The notes under the pieces: generated by a model
What the model saw: the letters and a program-made list of their open reading frames with translations, nothing else
What the model was told of the DNA's origin: nothing
The model's database searches: none
Made by a program: the position numbers and the translations under genes
Assembly: GCF_000308475.2 (NCBI RefSeq)
Contig: NZ_BAFT02000043.1
Coordinates: 1 to 64,000, forward strand
Direction: 5' to 3'
Length of the DNA stretch: 64,000 nucleotides
From: Nocardia brasiliensis NBRC 14402
GTDB lineage: Bacteria; Actinomycetota; Actinomycetes; Mycobacteriales; Mycobacteriaceae
Shown: piece by piece, positions 8,063-16,975 of the stretch
Position numbering within the stretch: the first letter of the stretch is position 1
Layout: every line of letters starts with the position of its first letter

Positions 8063-10237
8063 TCACGCACCGGCGAGACCGACCCGGTCCAGCACCCAGG
8101 CGTACTCGAAGGCGACTTCCTTCCACTTCTCGTACCGGCCGCTGACCCCGCCGTGGCCCGCGCTCATCTCCGTCTTGAGCAGCAGCTGCGCGTCACCGGT
8201 CTTGGTCGCCCTGAGCTTGGCGACCCACTTGGCCGGTTCGACGTAGAGCACGCGCGTGTCGTTGATGCTGGTGATGGCGAGGATGGCCGGGTAATCCTTG
8301 GCCTCGATGTTCTCGTACGGCGCGTACGACTTCATGTAGTCGTAGACATCCTTGTCCGCCAACGGGTTACCCCACTCGTCCCATTCGATGACGGTCAGCG
8401 GCAGCGACGGGTCCAGGATCGAGGTGAGCGGGTCCACGAACGGGACGTTCGCCAGGATGCCCGTGAACAGCTCGGGGGCCAGGTTCGCCACCGCGCCCAT
8501 CAGCAGGCCGCCCGCGCTGCCGCCGTCGGCGATCAGCCGATCCGCGGCGGTGACGCCGGTGTCGATCAAATGCCGGGCGCACGAGACGAAATCGGTGAAC
8601 GTGTTCTTCTTGGTGAGCGTCTTGCCGTTCTCGTACCAGAGCCGGCCCATCTCGCCGCCGCCGCGCACGTGCGCGACGGCGAACACCATGCCGCGGTCCA
8701 GCAGAGACAGGCGCGAGACCGAGAAGGACGGATCCATGCTCGCCTCATAGGAACCGTATCCGTAGAGCAGCAACGGTTTCGGTGCGTCCAGCGGGACGCC
8801 CCGCTTCCAGACCAGGGAGATCGGGATCCGGGTGCCGTCCGCGGCGACCGCCCAATCACGATGCTGCTCATAGTCGTTCGCGTCGTACCCGCCCAGTACC
8901 GGCTGCTCCTTGCGCAGCAGCAGGTCACCGGTGGCCGGCACGTAGTCGAACACCTGCACCGGGGTTATGAACGAGCTCAGTCCGATGCGCAAGGTCGGTT
9001 GTGCCCATTCGGGATTCGCGCCCGCGCCGACGGAGAACAGCTCGAGGTCGAAGTCGAGTTCCTTGCGCTCGCCGTAGCCGCTCTCGGTGAGCGGCCAGAC
9101 CGTCACGCGGGTGAGCGCCTCGCGCCGGTAGCTCAGCACCAGGTGGTCGGCGAACGCGTCGACATCCTCGAGCCGCACGTCGTCGCGGTGCCCGATCAGC
9201 AGGGTCAGGTTCGACGGGTCGGCCACCGGTGCGTCGGCGAGCACGAAGTTCTCCGCCTTCACGCCGTCCACGACGTCGTTGTGCAGGATCAGGAACCGGT
9301 CCTCACCGGCCACCACCGCGTGCTCGGCCGAATATTCGACCCCCTCGCGGCGCGGCAGGATCACCCGGAACTCGCCCTCGGGGTTGTCGGATTCGAGCAC
9401 CCAGCCCTCGGTGGTGATCTTGGAACCGACCCAGATCATCAGGAACTTCTCCGAGCGCGTGGAAACCACGCTCACCCAGTACCGCTCGTCCGGCTCGTGG
9501 AACACCTTGACGTCGGCGTCCGGCGCGGTGCCGAGCCGATGCCGCCACACGGTGTCGGGCCGCCACGATTCGTCGACCGTCTGATAGAAGACGTGCGTGC
9601 CGTCCAGCGACCAGGTCGCACCCGGTGCGGTCTCGGCGACCTCGTCGGGCAGCAGGTCACCGGTGCGCAGGTCCTTGAAGCGCAGCACGTACCGCTCGTC
9701 CCCGTTGGTGTCCACGGAGTAGGCGAGCAGGTTGCCGTCGTGACTGATCGAATACGCGCCGAGCGCGAAGAAGTCGTGGCCCTCGGCCAGCACGTTGCTG
9801 TCCAGCAGGATCTGCTCGCCCGGCACCTCGGTACCGGCCTCGAGCTGCGGCGGGGTCCACGCGTCGATGCCCTCGGCCTCGGCCGCGATCGGACAGCGGC
9901 AGTGCACGCCGTACTGCTTGCCTTCGAAGCTGCGCGAGTAGTACCAGTAGTCGCCCATCCGGGTCGGCACCGACAGGTCCGTCTCCTGGGTCCGCGACTT
10001 GATCTCGTCGAAGATGCTGTCGCGCAACCCGGCCAGGTGCGCGGTTTGCGCCTCGGTGTAGGCGTTCTCGGCTTCGAGGTACGAGATGACCTCCGGGTTC
10101 TCCTTGTCCCGTAGCCATTCGTATTCGTCGACGAACACGTCACCGTGGTGCACGCGTTCGGTGGGCACCGTCTTGGCGATCGGCGCGGCCACCCCGCCCA
10201 GGTCTGAGATCGTTCCGGTACCACTGTCGAGAGCCAT
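8063..10237 (-). CDS. ptrB: Oligopeptidase B / protease II (S9 family)
   Basis: A 724-residue prolyl-oligopeptidase-family serine peptidase that cuts short peptides after basic residues. The N-terminal beta-propeller (roughly residues 70-430) contains repeated strands such as LLAYSVDTNGDERY. The catalytic domain has the nucleophile Ser in DGGSAGGL (near residue 572), Asp in SINDTRV and His in SAGHGGVSG. The ATG at 10237 is used; upstream codons have no family support. In Mtb the homologous gene is split (ptrBa/ptrBb), whereas here it is intact. Likely cytosolic, since no signal peptide is seen. Confidence 0.9.
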   Translation of the reverse strand: MALDSGTGTISDLGGVAAPIAKTVPTERVHHGDVFVDEYEWLRDKENPEVISYLEAENAYTEAQTAHLAGLRDSIFDEIKSRTQETDLSVPTRMGDYWYYSRSFEGKQYGVHCRCPIAAEAEGIDAWTPPQLEAGTEVPGEQILLDSNVLAEGHDFFALGAYSISHDGNLLAYSVDTNGDERYVLRFKDLRTGDLLPDEVAETAPGATWSLDGTHVFYQTVDESWRPDTVWRHRLGTAPDADVKVFHEPDERYWVSVVSTRSEKFLMIWVGSKITTEGWVLESDNPEGEFRVILPRREGVEYSAEHAVVAGEDRFLILHNDVVDGVKAENFVLADAPVADPSNLTLLIGHRDDVRLEDVDAFADHLVLSYRREALTRVTVWPLTESGYGERKELDFDLELFSVGAGANPEWAQPTLRIGLSSFITPVQVFDYVPATGDLLLRKEQPVLGGYDANDYEQHRDWAVAADGTRIPISLVWKRGVPLDAPKPLLLYGYGSYEASMDPSFSVSRLSLLDRGMVFAVAHVRGGGEMGRLWYENGKTLTKKNTFTDFVSCARHLIDTGVTAADRLIADGGSAGGLLMGAVANLAPELFTGILANVPFVDPLTSILDPSLPLTVIEWDEWGNPLADKDVYDYMKSYAPYENIEAKDYPAILAITSINDTRVLYVEPAKWVAKLRATKTGDAQLLLKTEMSAGHGGVSGRYEKWKEVAFEYAWVLDRVGLAGA

Positions 10238-10323
10238 GGGCTCCACCGTAGCGGCGCGCGCATCGTCCGTCCCGGCAGGACCCGGCCTGCCCACTGATCA
10301 GCGGGGACACTCCGGCCTTCCGG

Positions 10324-10722
10324 TCAGACCTCCGCTGATCCCGCGTTTCCCCGGGGCATCGTGGCGTGGTCCGAGGCGGCATGGATGACACCGTCGAGAA
10401 CCTGCTGGGTGCTCTGCAGATCACGCAGCGCCTGTTCGATCCGGCGGCGTTCCTCGGTGAGCCGTTCCAGCAGCAACGGCGTGGCCGCCGCGTTGGGCGT
10501 GCCGTCCACATCGTTGATGCACGGCAGCAATTCGCCGATGGTGTCGCTGTGCAGGCCGGCCGCGAACATCTCCTGGATGCGGCGCACGCGCTCGACGGCG
10601 GCGGCCGGGTATTCGCGCTGCCCACCGGAGGTCCGCGTCGCGGCGAGCAGCCCCTTGGTCTCGTAGTACCGCAGCGACCGGACGCTGACGCCGGTCCGCT
10701 CGGCCAGTTCTCCGATGCGCAC
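10324..10722 (-). CDS. MerR family transcriptional regulator
   Basis: This 132-residue regulator starts VRIGELAERTGVSVRSLRYYE, the canonical MerR helix-turn-helix and wing, followed by a long coiled-coil dimerisation helix (LLLERLTEERRRIEQALRDL). GTG at 10722 is preferred over an ATG at 10743 because AAGGAG sits five bases before the GTG. The ATG lies inside the shared operator. No metal-binding cysteine cluster is present: the C-terminal part has one Cys (PCINDVDG), so it resembles the organic-effector sub-group. It is divergent from the old yellow enzyme gene it probably controls. Confidence 0.88.
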   Translation of the reverse strand: MRIGELAERTGVSVRSLRYYETKGLLAATRTSGGQREYPAAAVERVRRIQEMFAAGLHSDTIGELLPCINDVDGTPNAAATPLLLERLTEERRRIEQALRDLQSTQQVLDGVIHAASDHATMPRGNAGSAEV

Positions 10723-10731
10723 AATCGCTCC

Positions 10732-10762
10732 TTGACCTGACATTGATGTCAGGTTTTACGGT
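10732..10762 (+). promoter_or_regulatory. MerR-type promoter with 19-bp spacer and palindromic operator
   Basis: A -35 box TTGACC (10732-10737) and a -10 box TACGGT (10757-10762) are separated by exactly 19 bp, the over-long spacer typical of MerR-activated promoters. The perfect 8+8 palindrome CCTGACAT-TG-ATGTCAGG (10736-10753) fills the spacer. The predicted start of transcription, seven bases after the -10 box, coincides with the A of the ATG at 10769, so the mRNA would be leaderless. Confidence 0.75.
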
Positions 10763-10768
10763 ACAGGA

Positions 10769-11857
10769 ATGAGGCTGCTGACCGAATACCGCGATCCGAA
10801 ACTCACCACCCCCAACCGCATCGTCATGTCGCCGATGACCCGGCTGCGCACCCAGCCCGACGGCGCGCCGACCGCGGACGTCATCGACTATTACGCCCAG
10901 CGGGCGACGGCGGGGCTGATCATCACCGAGGGCCTCTGGCCGCATTCGACCGGGCAGAGCGAGGCGTGGTCGCCGGGTCTGCAGACGGACCGGCACGTGG
11001 CGGCTTGGCGGCAGGTCACCGAGGCCGTGCACGCGCGCGGCGGCCGCATCTTCGCGCAGCTCATGCACGGCGGCCGCAAAGGGCATCCGCTCGCCCGCAT
11101 CGACGGCTCCTGGCCCGCCGGTCCGTCCGCCGTGCTGGACGAGGATCGGGTGCACCTGATCGCGGGCGGCAAGGCCGACCCCATCACGCCTGCCGCGTAC
11201 GACCACGACGGCATCGCCGCTGCCGTGGCGCAGCATGCCCACGCGGCGCGCAACGCGATCGACGCGGGCTTCGACGGCGTCGAGCTCCACGGCGCCAACA
11301 GCTATCTAATCCACCAGTTCCTGGCCGACAACACCAACCTGCGCACCGACGAATTCGGCGGCTCGCCCGCCAACCGCATGCGCCTGCCGCTGGCCATCGT
11401 CGACGCGGTGGCGGACGCGATCGGCGCGCAGCGCACCGCGATCCGGCTCTCCCCCGGCAATCCGCAGTTCAACATGTACGAGGCCGATCCGGGCCCGCTC
11501 TACCGGACGCTGATCACCGAACTCGATCGGCGCGACCTCGCCTACCTGCACCTGACCGACAACGACGACTACCCGGCGCTCGCCGACCTGCGCCCCCGCT
11601 GGCACGGCACGCTCATCGCCAATATCGGCGAGAACCGGGAACCCACATCCGCCGCGGGTGCCGAAGCTGTGCTCACACGCGGCCTCGCCGATCTGGTGTC
11701 GTTCGGTCGCGCGTTCATCGCCAATCCCGATCTGGTGCACCGCATTACCCACGATCTGCCGCTGGCCGCCCTGCGCGAGGACGGGCTGTACGGCCGCACC
11801 GCCGAGGGTTACAGCGACTATCCGGCGTATGCGGCGAGCATGGCGCGCAGCGCGTAG
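10769..11857 (+). CDS. Old yellow enzyme family ene-reductase
   Basis: A 362-residue FMN-dependent oxidoreductase of the NemA/OYE group that reduces activated C=C bonds or nitro groups using NAD(P)H. Family features are the N-terminal NRIVMSPMTRLR, the QLMHGGRK segment, GFDGVELHGANSYLIHQFL with the substrate-binding His/Asn pair, the DEFGGSPANRMRLPL block, and SFGRAFIANPDLV at the phosphate-binding end of the barrel. No ribosome binding site precedes the ATG, which agrees with the leaderless promoter described. Control by the divergent MerR gene is likely. The inducer is unknown. Confidence 0.92.
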   Translation: MRLLTEYRDPKLTTPNRIVMSPMTRLRTQPDGAPTADVIDYYAQRATAGLIITEGLWPHSTGQSEAWSPGLQTDRHVAAWRQVTEAVHARGGRIFAQLMHGGRKGHPLARIDGSWPAGPSAVLDEDRVHLIAGGKADPITPAAYDHDGIAAAVAQHAHAARNAIDAGFDGVELHGANSYLIHQFLADNTNLRTDEFGGSPANRMRLPLAIVDAVADAIGAQRTAIRLSPGNPQFNMYEADPGPLYRTLITELDRRDLAYLHLTDNDDYPALADLRPRWHGTLIANIGENREPTSAAGAEAVLTRGLADLVSFGRAFIANPDLVHRITHDLPLAALREDGLYGRTAEGYSDYPAYAASMARSA

Positions 11858-11897
11858 CCCGAGCCGGACGCTCAGCTCTATCGGCGAGCCGCGAATT

Positions 11898-11932
11898 CGA
11901 ATCGGCGTGTCGCCCTGACGAATCGGCGTGTC
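11898..11932 (+). promoter_or_regulatory. Two 14-bp direct repeats upstream of DUF2330 gene
   Basis: CGAATCGGCGTGTC occurs at 11898-11911 and 11919-11932, a spacing of 21 bp (two helical turns). A possible -10 box TAGGGT (11945-11950) lies downstream and ends seven bases before the ATG at 11958. The second repeat would cover the -35 position, which suggests an operator. Confidence 0.4.
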
Positions 11933-11957
11933 TGCGTCGTGTCGTAGGGTTGCGATT

Positions 11958-13001
11958 ATGCGTATCGCCGTTGCCAGCCGGGTGGCCGTCGCCGCGACGA
12001 TACTGTCCGCGGTGGCGGGACTCGGCGCGGCGAGCCCGGCCGCGGCCAGCGGCGGCGCACTCGCGGTGCCGCCGGGGCGGCAGGCTTCGATCGCCGCGGA
12101 AACCGCGTTGCTCAGCTGGGACGGCAAACGCGAGACCCTGGTGCTCGACCTGAATCTGTTGGCGGACACCGACAATGCGGTGCTCGTCGTCCCGACGCCG
12201 AGCCGGGCCAGCTTGGAGCCGGTCGCCGAAACCACCTTCGTCGACCTGAATCGGCTGACCCTGCCCGAGATAGTGACCGAGCGCCGCTGGTTCGGCGCCG
12301 GCGCGCCCACCGGCGCATCCGACGGGCCCGATCAAGCGACACTGGAAGACCCGACAGGTCCGTTCGAGACGTTTCACTTCACCGGCGCGCAGCTCGCCGA
12401 CATGCGAACTTGGTTGGCCGCCACCGGTTACGCCCTTCGGCCGGAAGCGCATACCGCGCTCGACGAATACGGCAGGGACGGTTGGTCGTTCGTCGCGATC
12501 CGGCTCACCCGTTCCGGATCGATGACCGGAACGCCTTCCTTGACCGGGCGGATCGATCCGATCCGTTTGAGTTTCGCGACCGAACGCCCCGTCTACCCGA
12601 TGCGGATCTCCGGCACCGCACCACAGCGGGTGCAGTTGTATGTGCTGAGCGACCACCGCGTGGCACGTTCGGACACCGGCGCGACGACGCAGACCGTCGA
12701 TGTGGAATTCGCCGGACGTATTGCCGACACCACCAATCCGACGCTGACCGGTATGGCGGACGGCGGACGGAACTATCTGACGAAAATGTCGGTCGCGATC
12801 CCGGACCCCTCGAGCCGCACGACCGACTTCACCTTCGCCGCCGCACCCACCGACGACGAGGTCCGCGGCCGGCTCACGGTGCTCGAACCCGTGGAATTCC
12901 TCGGCATGCCCGCCGGTCCGGTGATCCTCGCGCCCGCGACGGCGGCCGCGGCGCTGGTGCTGTTCGCACTGGTGCGCACGTTGCGCAGACAGCCGAAGTA
13001 G
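11958..13001 (+). CDS. DUF2330 family exported membrane-anchored protein
   Basis: A 347-residue protein with a signal peptide (RIAVASRVAVAATILSAVAG, ending near ASPAAAS), an extracytoplasmic domain containing the DUF2330-type sequence LVVPTPSRA and the later YPMRISGTAP segment, and a C-terminal membrane helix (GPVILAPATAAAALVLFALV) closed by basic residues RRQPK. It would therefore be anchored with most of the chain outside. The biochemical role is unknown. The start is chosen because it begins the signal peptide; there is no clear ribosome binding site. Confidence 0.72.
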   Translation: MRIAVASRVAVAATILSAVAGLGAASPAAASGGALAVPPGRQASIAAETALLSWDGKRETLVLDLNLLADTDNAVLVVPTPSRASLEPVAETTFVDLNRLTLPEIVTERRWFGAGAPTGASDGPDQATLEDPTGPFETFHFTGAQLADMRTWLAATGYALRPEAHTALDEYGRDGWSFVAIRLTRSGSMTGTPSLTGRIDPIRLSFATERPVYPMRISGTAPQRVQLYVLSDHRVARSDTGATTQTVDVEFAGRIADTTNPTLTGMADGGRNYLTKMSVAIPDPSSRTTDFTFAAAPTDDEVRGRLTVLEPVEFLGMPAGPVILAPATAAAALVLFALVRTLRRQPK

Positions 13002-13005
13002 CAGA

Positions 13006-13239
13006 TCAGCCTTCCAGTACCTTCACCTTGTCGTTCGCTCGGCCCGCGAGGACCGCGCCGAGCGCCGCCAGCACGACGAGCCCGGCCAGTTCGCCGAGCC
13101 AGCCGCCCGGCACCCAATCGAACAGGCCCCACAGCTGCGATTTCCGGTGATCGATCAGCAGCCGGATGACCGCCTGTGCCGAGGCGACCAGTACGACCAT
13201 GCCGACGACCTGCACGCCGATCCACGCGTTCTTGCCCAT
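13006..13239 (-). CDS. Small two-helix membrane protein
   Basis: A 77-residue protein with two predicted membrane spans: WIGVQVVGMVVLVASAQAVI and LGELAGLVVLAALGAVLAG. The linker is rich in Trp and Gly. It starts ATG with AAGGAAGAG upstream. It is convergent with the DUF2330 gene, with stop codons 4 bp apart. No family was recognised. Confidence 0.65.
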   Translation of the reverse strand: MGKNAWIGVQVVGMVVLVASAQAVIRLLIDHRKSQLWGLFDWVPGGWLGELAGLVVLAALGAVLAGRANDKVKVLEG

Positions 13240-13418
13240 CCTGCTCTTCCTTTCGTCGCTGTGCCCGGTCCAGACACCCTCGGTGCCGTTCTCATGGTTC
13301 GCCGCGCACCCTGAATCGCGCATCGGTCATCGGTCGGGGGCGGGTTCATCCTTTGGTCGCTCGTGATTCGCCCTGCAGAGCGATGCGCCGGCCGGCTACC
13401 CCCACATAGAGTCACCTC

Positions 13419-14621
13419 ATGTCCAGCGCTCCCCTGTCGTCGGCGCCGCCGCTGCGGTGGTGGTCGCACGCCTGGCGGCTGGCGGTGGCGGCGCTGATCG
13501 GCGGGCTGGCCTGGAACACCTCCCAGGTCGAGATGGCACCGCTCGACGGCATGCAGCTGGCCTGGTTCCACGTGGTCGATCCACTGCTCGGCGTGGCCTG
13601 CATCCTGCTCACGCTGCTGCGGCGCCGGTATCCGGTGACCATCGCGGCGATCGTGACGGTGGTGTCCACCGTGTCGGTGACAGCGAACGGCGCGGCCGCC
13701 CTCGTGCTGTGCTCGCTGGCCACGCGCAGGCGGTATGCCGAAACGATCGCGATGTCGATCGTCTGCATCGGCACCGGCTTACTCACCGACACCGTCTTCT
13801 ATCCCAAACGTCCTGACATCCAGCCGGATTGGTACGGGCCGACCGTGCTCACGGCCACCGTCGCCGCCATCGTCGCGATCGGCTTCGCGGTGGGCGCACG
13901 CCGCGATCTGGTGTGGTCGTTGCGTTCTCGCGCCGAAACCGCCGAGCGCGAGCAGCATGCGCGCGCCGCCGAGGCCCGGTTGCTGGAACGCAACCGCATC
14001 GCACGGGAGATGCACGACGTACTGGCACACCGGATTTCGGTGGTGGCGATGCACGCCGGGGCGCTCGGCTTCCGCACCGACCTGAGCCGGGAGCAGACCG
14101 CGGCCACCGCGAAAACCATTGCCGAGAACGCCCATCTGGCACTGCAGGAGCTGCGCGAGGTGCTCGGCGTGCTGCGCGCCGACACCACGCTCGACGACAC
14201 CCCGGAACCGCCGCAACCCACCCTGGCCGATCTGGAGCGGCTGGTCGACGAAGCCCGCTCGACCGGCATGGACGTGTCGATCACCGACACCACCACCGCC
14301 GAACTACCCGCGACCAGCGCCCGCACCGCGTATCGCATCGCCCAGGAGGGACTGACCAACGCGCGCAAGCATTCACCCGGCGCGCCGGTGCGGGTGCGCA
14401 TCGACGGCGGCCCCGGCGGTGACCTGACCGTCGTCGTCGGCAACGCCGCCGCACGAGCGCCCGGGCTGTCCATCCCATCCTCCGGATACGGCCTGCTCGG
14501 TCTCACCGAACGCGCCGAATTGGTCGGCGGCACCCTCGATTACGGACCCGATCCGGCGGGCGGCTACCGCCTGCGCGCGGTGTTGCCCTGGCCCGCCGCC
14601 GTCACCACGGGCGAGCGATGA
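13419..14621 (+). CDS. NarL/DesK-type sensor histidine kinase
   Basis: A 400-residue kinase with about four or five N-terminal membrane spans (residues 10-165), a short coiled segment (ETAEREQHARAAEARLLER), and the HisKA_3 dimerisation domain with the phospho-acceptor His in IAREMHDVLAHRIS (about residue 198). The HATPase domain has AQEGLTNARKH (N box) and SSGYGLLGLTERAEL (G2 box). It overlaps the response regulator gene by ATGA and forms a two-component pair with it. There is no periplasmic sensor domain, so the stimulus is probably sensed in the membrane. Confidence 0.9.
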   Translation: MSSAPLSSAPPLRWWSHAWRLAVAALIGGLAWNTSQVEMAPLDGMQLAWFHVVDPLLGVACILLTLLRRRYPVTIAAIVTVVSTVSVTANGAAALVLCSLATRRRYAETIAMSIVCIGTGLLTDTVFYPKRPDIQPDWYGPTVLTATVAAIVAIGFAVGARRDLVWSLRSRAETAEREQHARAAEARLLERNRIAREMHDVLAHRISVVAMHAGALGFRTDLSREQTAATAKTIAENAHLALQELREVLGVLRADTTLDDTPEPPQPTLADLERLVDEARSTGMDVSITDTTTAELPATSARTAYRIAQEGLTNARKHSPGAPVRVRIDGGPGGDLTVVVGNAAARAPGLSIPSSGYGLLGLTERAELVGGTLDYGPDPAGGYRLRAVLPWPAAVTTGER

Positions 14622-15289
14622 CCGCGCCGATCCGGGTGGTCGTCGTCGACGACGAACCGCTGGCCCGCTCCGCGTTGACGCTGATTCTCGGCGGCGATCC
14701 GGAACTGGCGCTGGTGGGCGAGGCCGCCAACGGTGAACAGGCGCTCGCCGTGGTGCGCGAGCAACGGCCCGATCTGGTGCTGATGGACATCCGGATGCCG
14801 GTACGCGACGGGCTCGACGCCACCCGCGAACTGCTCAACCGGCCCGATCCGCCGCGCGTGGTCGTGCTGACCACCTTCGACGCCGACGATATGGTGTTGC
14901 AGGCGTTGCGCATCGGCGCGCACGGATTCCTGCTCAAGGACACGCCACCCGCCGAGATCGTCAGCGCGATCAAACAGGTCGCGGCGGGCAAGCCCATGCT
15001 GTCGCCCAGCGTGACCGCGCAGCTGATCTCGGTGGCCACCGCCGCGCCCAGCGCGGACGAGGCGGCCCGCGAGCCGGCCCGCCGGGCCCTGGCCGCCCTC
15101 ACCGACCGGGAACGCGAGATCGCCGAAGCCATCGGCCGCGGACTGTCCAACTCCGATATCGCCAAAGAACTACACCTCAGCGTCGCCACGGTGAAGTCGC
15201 ACATCAGCAGACTGCTCACCAAACTCGGCGCGGAGAACCGGGTGCAGATCGCGATCCTGGTGCTCACCGCGGGTCGCCCCGGCACGTGA
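14618..15289 (+). CDS. NarL/LuxR family response regulator
   Basis: A 223-residue regulator. The receiver domain has the acidic DDE cluster (VVVVDDEPLAR), the phosphorylated Asp in DLVLMDIRMP (about residue 55) and the lysine in FLLKDTPPAE. The C-terminal LuxR helix-turn-helix is DREREIAEAIGRGLSN followed by STVKSHISRLLTKL-like residues (SVATVKSHISRLL). It is co-expressed with the kinase at 13419, as shown by the four-base overlap. The targets are unknown; the convergent esterase gene next door is not an obvious one. Confidence 0.92.
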   Translation: MTAPIRVVVVDDEPLARSALTLILGGDPELALVGEAANGEQALAVVREQRPDLVLMDIRMPVRDGLDATRELLNRPDPPRVVVLTTFDADDMVLQALRIGAHGFLLKDTPPAEIVSAIKQVAAGKPMLSPSVTAQLISVATAAPSADEAAREPARRALAALTDREREIAEAIGRGLSNSDIAKELHLSVATVKSHISRLLTKLGAENRVQIAILVLTAGRPGT

Positions 15290-15313
15290 TCCGCTGGGCC
15301 GCAACGGAATCGG

Positions 15314-16273
15314 TCAGGCGCCGATGGCGGGCGCGATAGTCGGCCACGACGCGTGCAGGGTGTCCTGCCAGTACGACCAGGAGTGAGTTCCGGTGGGGCT
15401 GTAGTCGACTCGGGCCGGGATCCCCAGGGCGCGCAAGCGTTGCTCGAAGGCGACCACGCAGGTGTTGACACCGACCTCGACCGGGCCGCCGAGGAAAATG
15501 TTCTCGGCCAGTTGCGGTTTGATCTCCAGTTCGTGCGGACCCGGGATACCGGTGCCGGACGAAAGGTAGATCGTTTTACCGCGCAGGTTCTCCACCAGCA
15601 GCGCGGGATCGTGTTCGGCCCAGGCCGGACTACCCGGCGGACCCCACATGTTGACCGGATTCCCGCCCCGGTTCGCGATCGAGAACATCGTCGCGCCCAT
15701 CGCCAAGCCGGTGTCGGGGCAGGCGCTGTAGCCCGCGACCGCGCGATACAGCCACGGCTTTCGGGCGGCGAGAATGAACGCCGCGTTGCCGCCCATGGAG
15801 AGCCCGCCGATCGCGTTGACGCCGTTGCCGTTGAACGCCGCATCGATCAGCGGCGGCAGCTCCTCGGTCAGGAACGTCTCCCAGCGGTAACGGCCGAAGC
15901 GGGGATCATCCTGCTGCCAGTCGGTGTAGTAGCTGGCCTGTCCGCCGACGGGCAGCACCACATTGACGCGCGAACCCGCGAAGAAGTGCTCCGCGTCGGT
16001 CGCGTTGGTCCAGGTGCTCTGGGTCTGACCGGGATCGAGCCCGTCCAGCAGGTAATAGGTCGGCCGGGGGCCGCCGCCGGCCGGATGCAGCACTTGCACC
16101 TGGATGGTCCGGCCCATCGCGGGTGAATCGATGAACAGCGCCGAACGGGTGGACGTGAGGCGGTCGATGCGCTCGAGCTGCGCGGCCGCCGCCGGACCGG
16201 AGCCCACCCACGCAGGTGCGGCCAGGCCCAGCGCCAAGGCCAGCACTGCCACAGCAACCGATGTTCGCCGCAC
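15314..16273 (-). CDS. Ag85-like secreted esterase / mycolyltransferase-type protein
   Basis: A 319-residue exported alpha/beta-hydrolase related to the antigen 85 and corynomycolyl-transferase proteins. A signal peptide runs from the GTG start (RRTSVAVAVLALALGLAAPAW). The mature part has YYLLDGLDPG (oxyanion region), the nucleophile Ser in GGLSMGGNAAF and the His in GTHSWSYWQ. Mycolyl transfer onto trehalose or arabinogalactan is plausible for this clade, but simple esterases share the fold. GTG at 16273 is favoured because GGAGG lies seven bases upstream. Confidence 0.8.
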   Translation of the reverse strand: MRRTSVAVAVLALALGLAAPAWVGSGPAAAAQLERIDRLTSTRSALFIDSPAMGRTIQVQVLHPAGGGPRPTYYLLDGLDPGQTQSTWTNATDAEHFFAGSRVNVVLPVGGQASYYTDWQQDDPRFGRYRWETFLTEELPPLIDAAFNGNGVNAIGGLSMGGNAAFILAARKPWLYRAVAGYSACPDTGLAMGATMFSIANRGGNPVNMWGPPGSPAWAEHDPALLVENLRGKTIYLSSGTGIPGPHELEIKPQLAENIFLGGPVEVGVNTCVVAFEQRLRALGIPARVDYSPTGTHSWSYWQDTLHASWPTIAPAIGA

Positions 16274-16286
16274 GTCCCCACCTCCA

Positions 16287-16328
16287 TCACCGCAAGACAA
16301 TGACCTTCAAGGTAACTCACCGCAAGAC
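16287..16328 (-). promoter_or_regulatory. 12-bp direct repeats 30 bp apart upstream of esterase
   Basis: TCACCGCAAGAC is found at 16287-16298 and 16317-16328. Between them is the small palindrome ACCTT-C-AAGGT. A spacing of 30 bp places both on the same DNA face. They lie just upstream of the esterase start on the minus strand and could be activator or repressor sites. Confidence 0.35.
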
Positions 16329-16401
16329 GGGACGGAAGAGATCTTGATTTCAGGCTTCCATTCAGCAAACTGTCCGGTATGTATGCGCTACGTCCGGCGG
16401 C

Positions 16402-16824
16402 TCATCGTTCGAGGGCCCCGCGGATCGACCCCGCCAGATAATCCAGATCGGCACGCGGCGGACTGGTCGGACGGCCACGCAAGCCGAATCCGTCCCCGAG
16501 AGTCCGCGGGATGACGTGCAGATGCACATGGAACACCTCCTGGCCCGCCGTAACCCCGTCAGCCAGAAAGAAATTCACTCCGTCGCAGCCGACCTCGCTG
16601 ACCCGCAACGCCGCCGCCACCCGCTGCCCCACCTGAAACAGCTTGCCGCCCACCACCGGATCCAGCTCCGCCAGACTCCGTGCCGCCACCTTCGGCACCA
16701 CCAGCACATGCCCCGGCGTCATCGGCCGAATATCCATGAACGCCAACACATCATCATCCTCGAACACCCGGCTCGCCGGCGCCCGCCCAGCCACAATGTC
16801 GCCAAAAATCGTGTACGGATTCAC
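16402..16824 (-). CDS. HIT family nucleotide-binding hydrolase
   Basis: A 140-residue histidine-triad protein, probably a nucleoside phosphoramidase-type hydrolase. The catalytic motif is HVHLHVIPR (about residues 99-107), preceded by the family segments FEDDDVLAFMDI and PGHVLVVPK. The start is GTG. It is a paralogue of the HIT protein at 24077 but only distantly similar. It stands alone between the esterase and the DUF3800-like gene. Confidence 0.9.
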   Translation of the reverse strand: MNPYTIFGDIVAGRAPASRVFEDDDVLAFMDIRPMTPGHVLVVPKVAARSLAELDPVVGGKLFQVGQRVAAALRVSEVGCDGVNFFLADGVTAGQEVFHVHLHVIPRTLGDGFGLRGRPTSPPRADLDYLAGSIRGALER

Positions 16825-16975
16825 CGCAGCACCCTAACCCCACCCCAACACGAAACTCGACAATTGCAATAGCCTCTACGCATCAGATGAAGTACTATCG
16901 AGACAGCTTCTGGCACTAGCTGGAAGAAGTGGACCCGGCTCTTCACCGGACGGTGGGCAGTCGGGTTTCGCGTTT

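Noticed and set aside
7739..10114. Long plus-strand frame opposite ptrB
   Set aside because: It has no start signal or domain, while the minus-strand oligopeptidase has its full catalytic triad.
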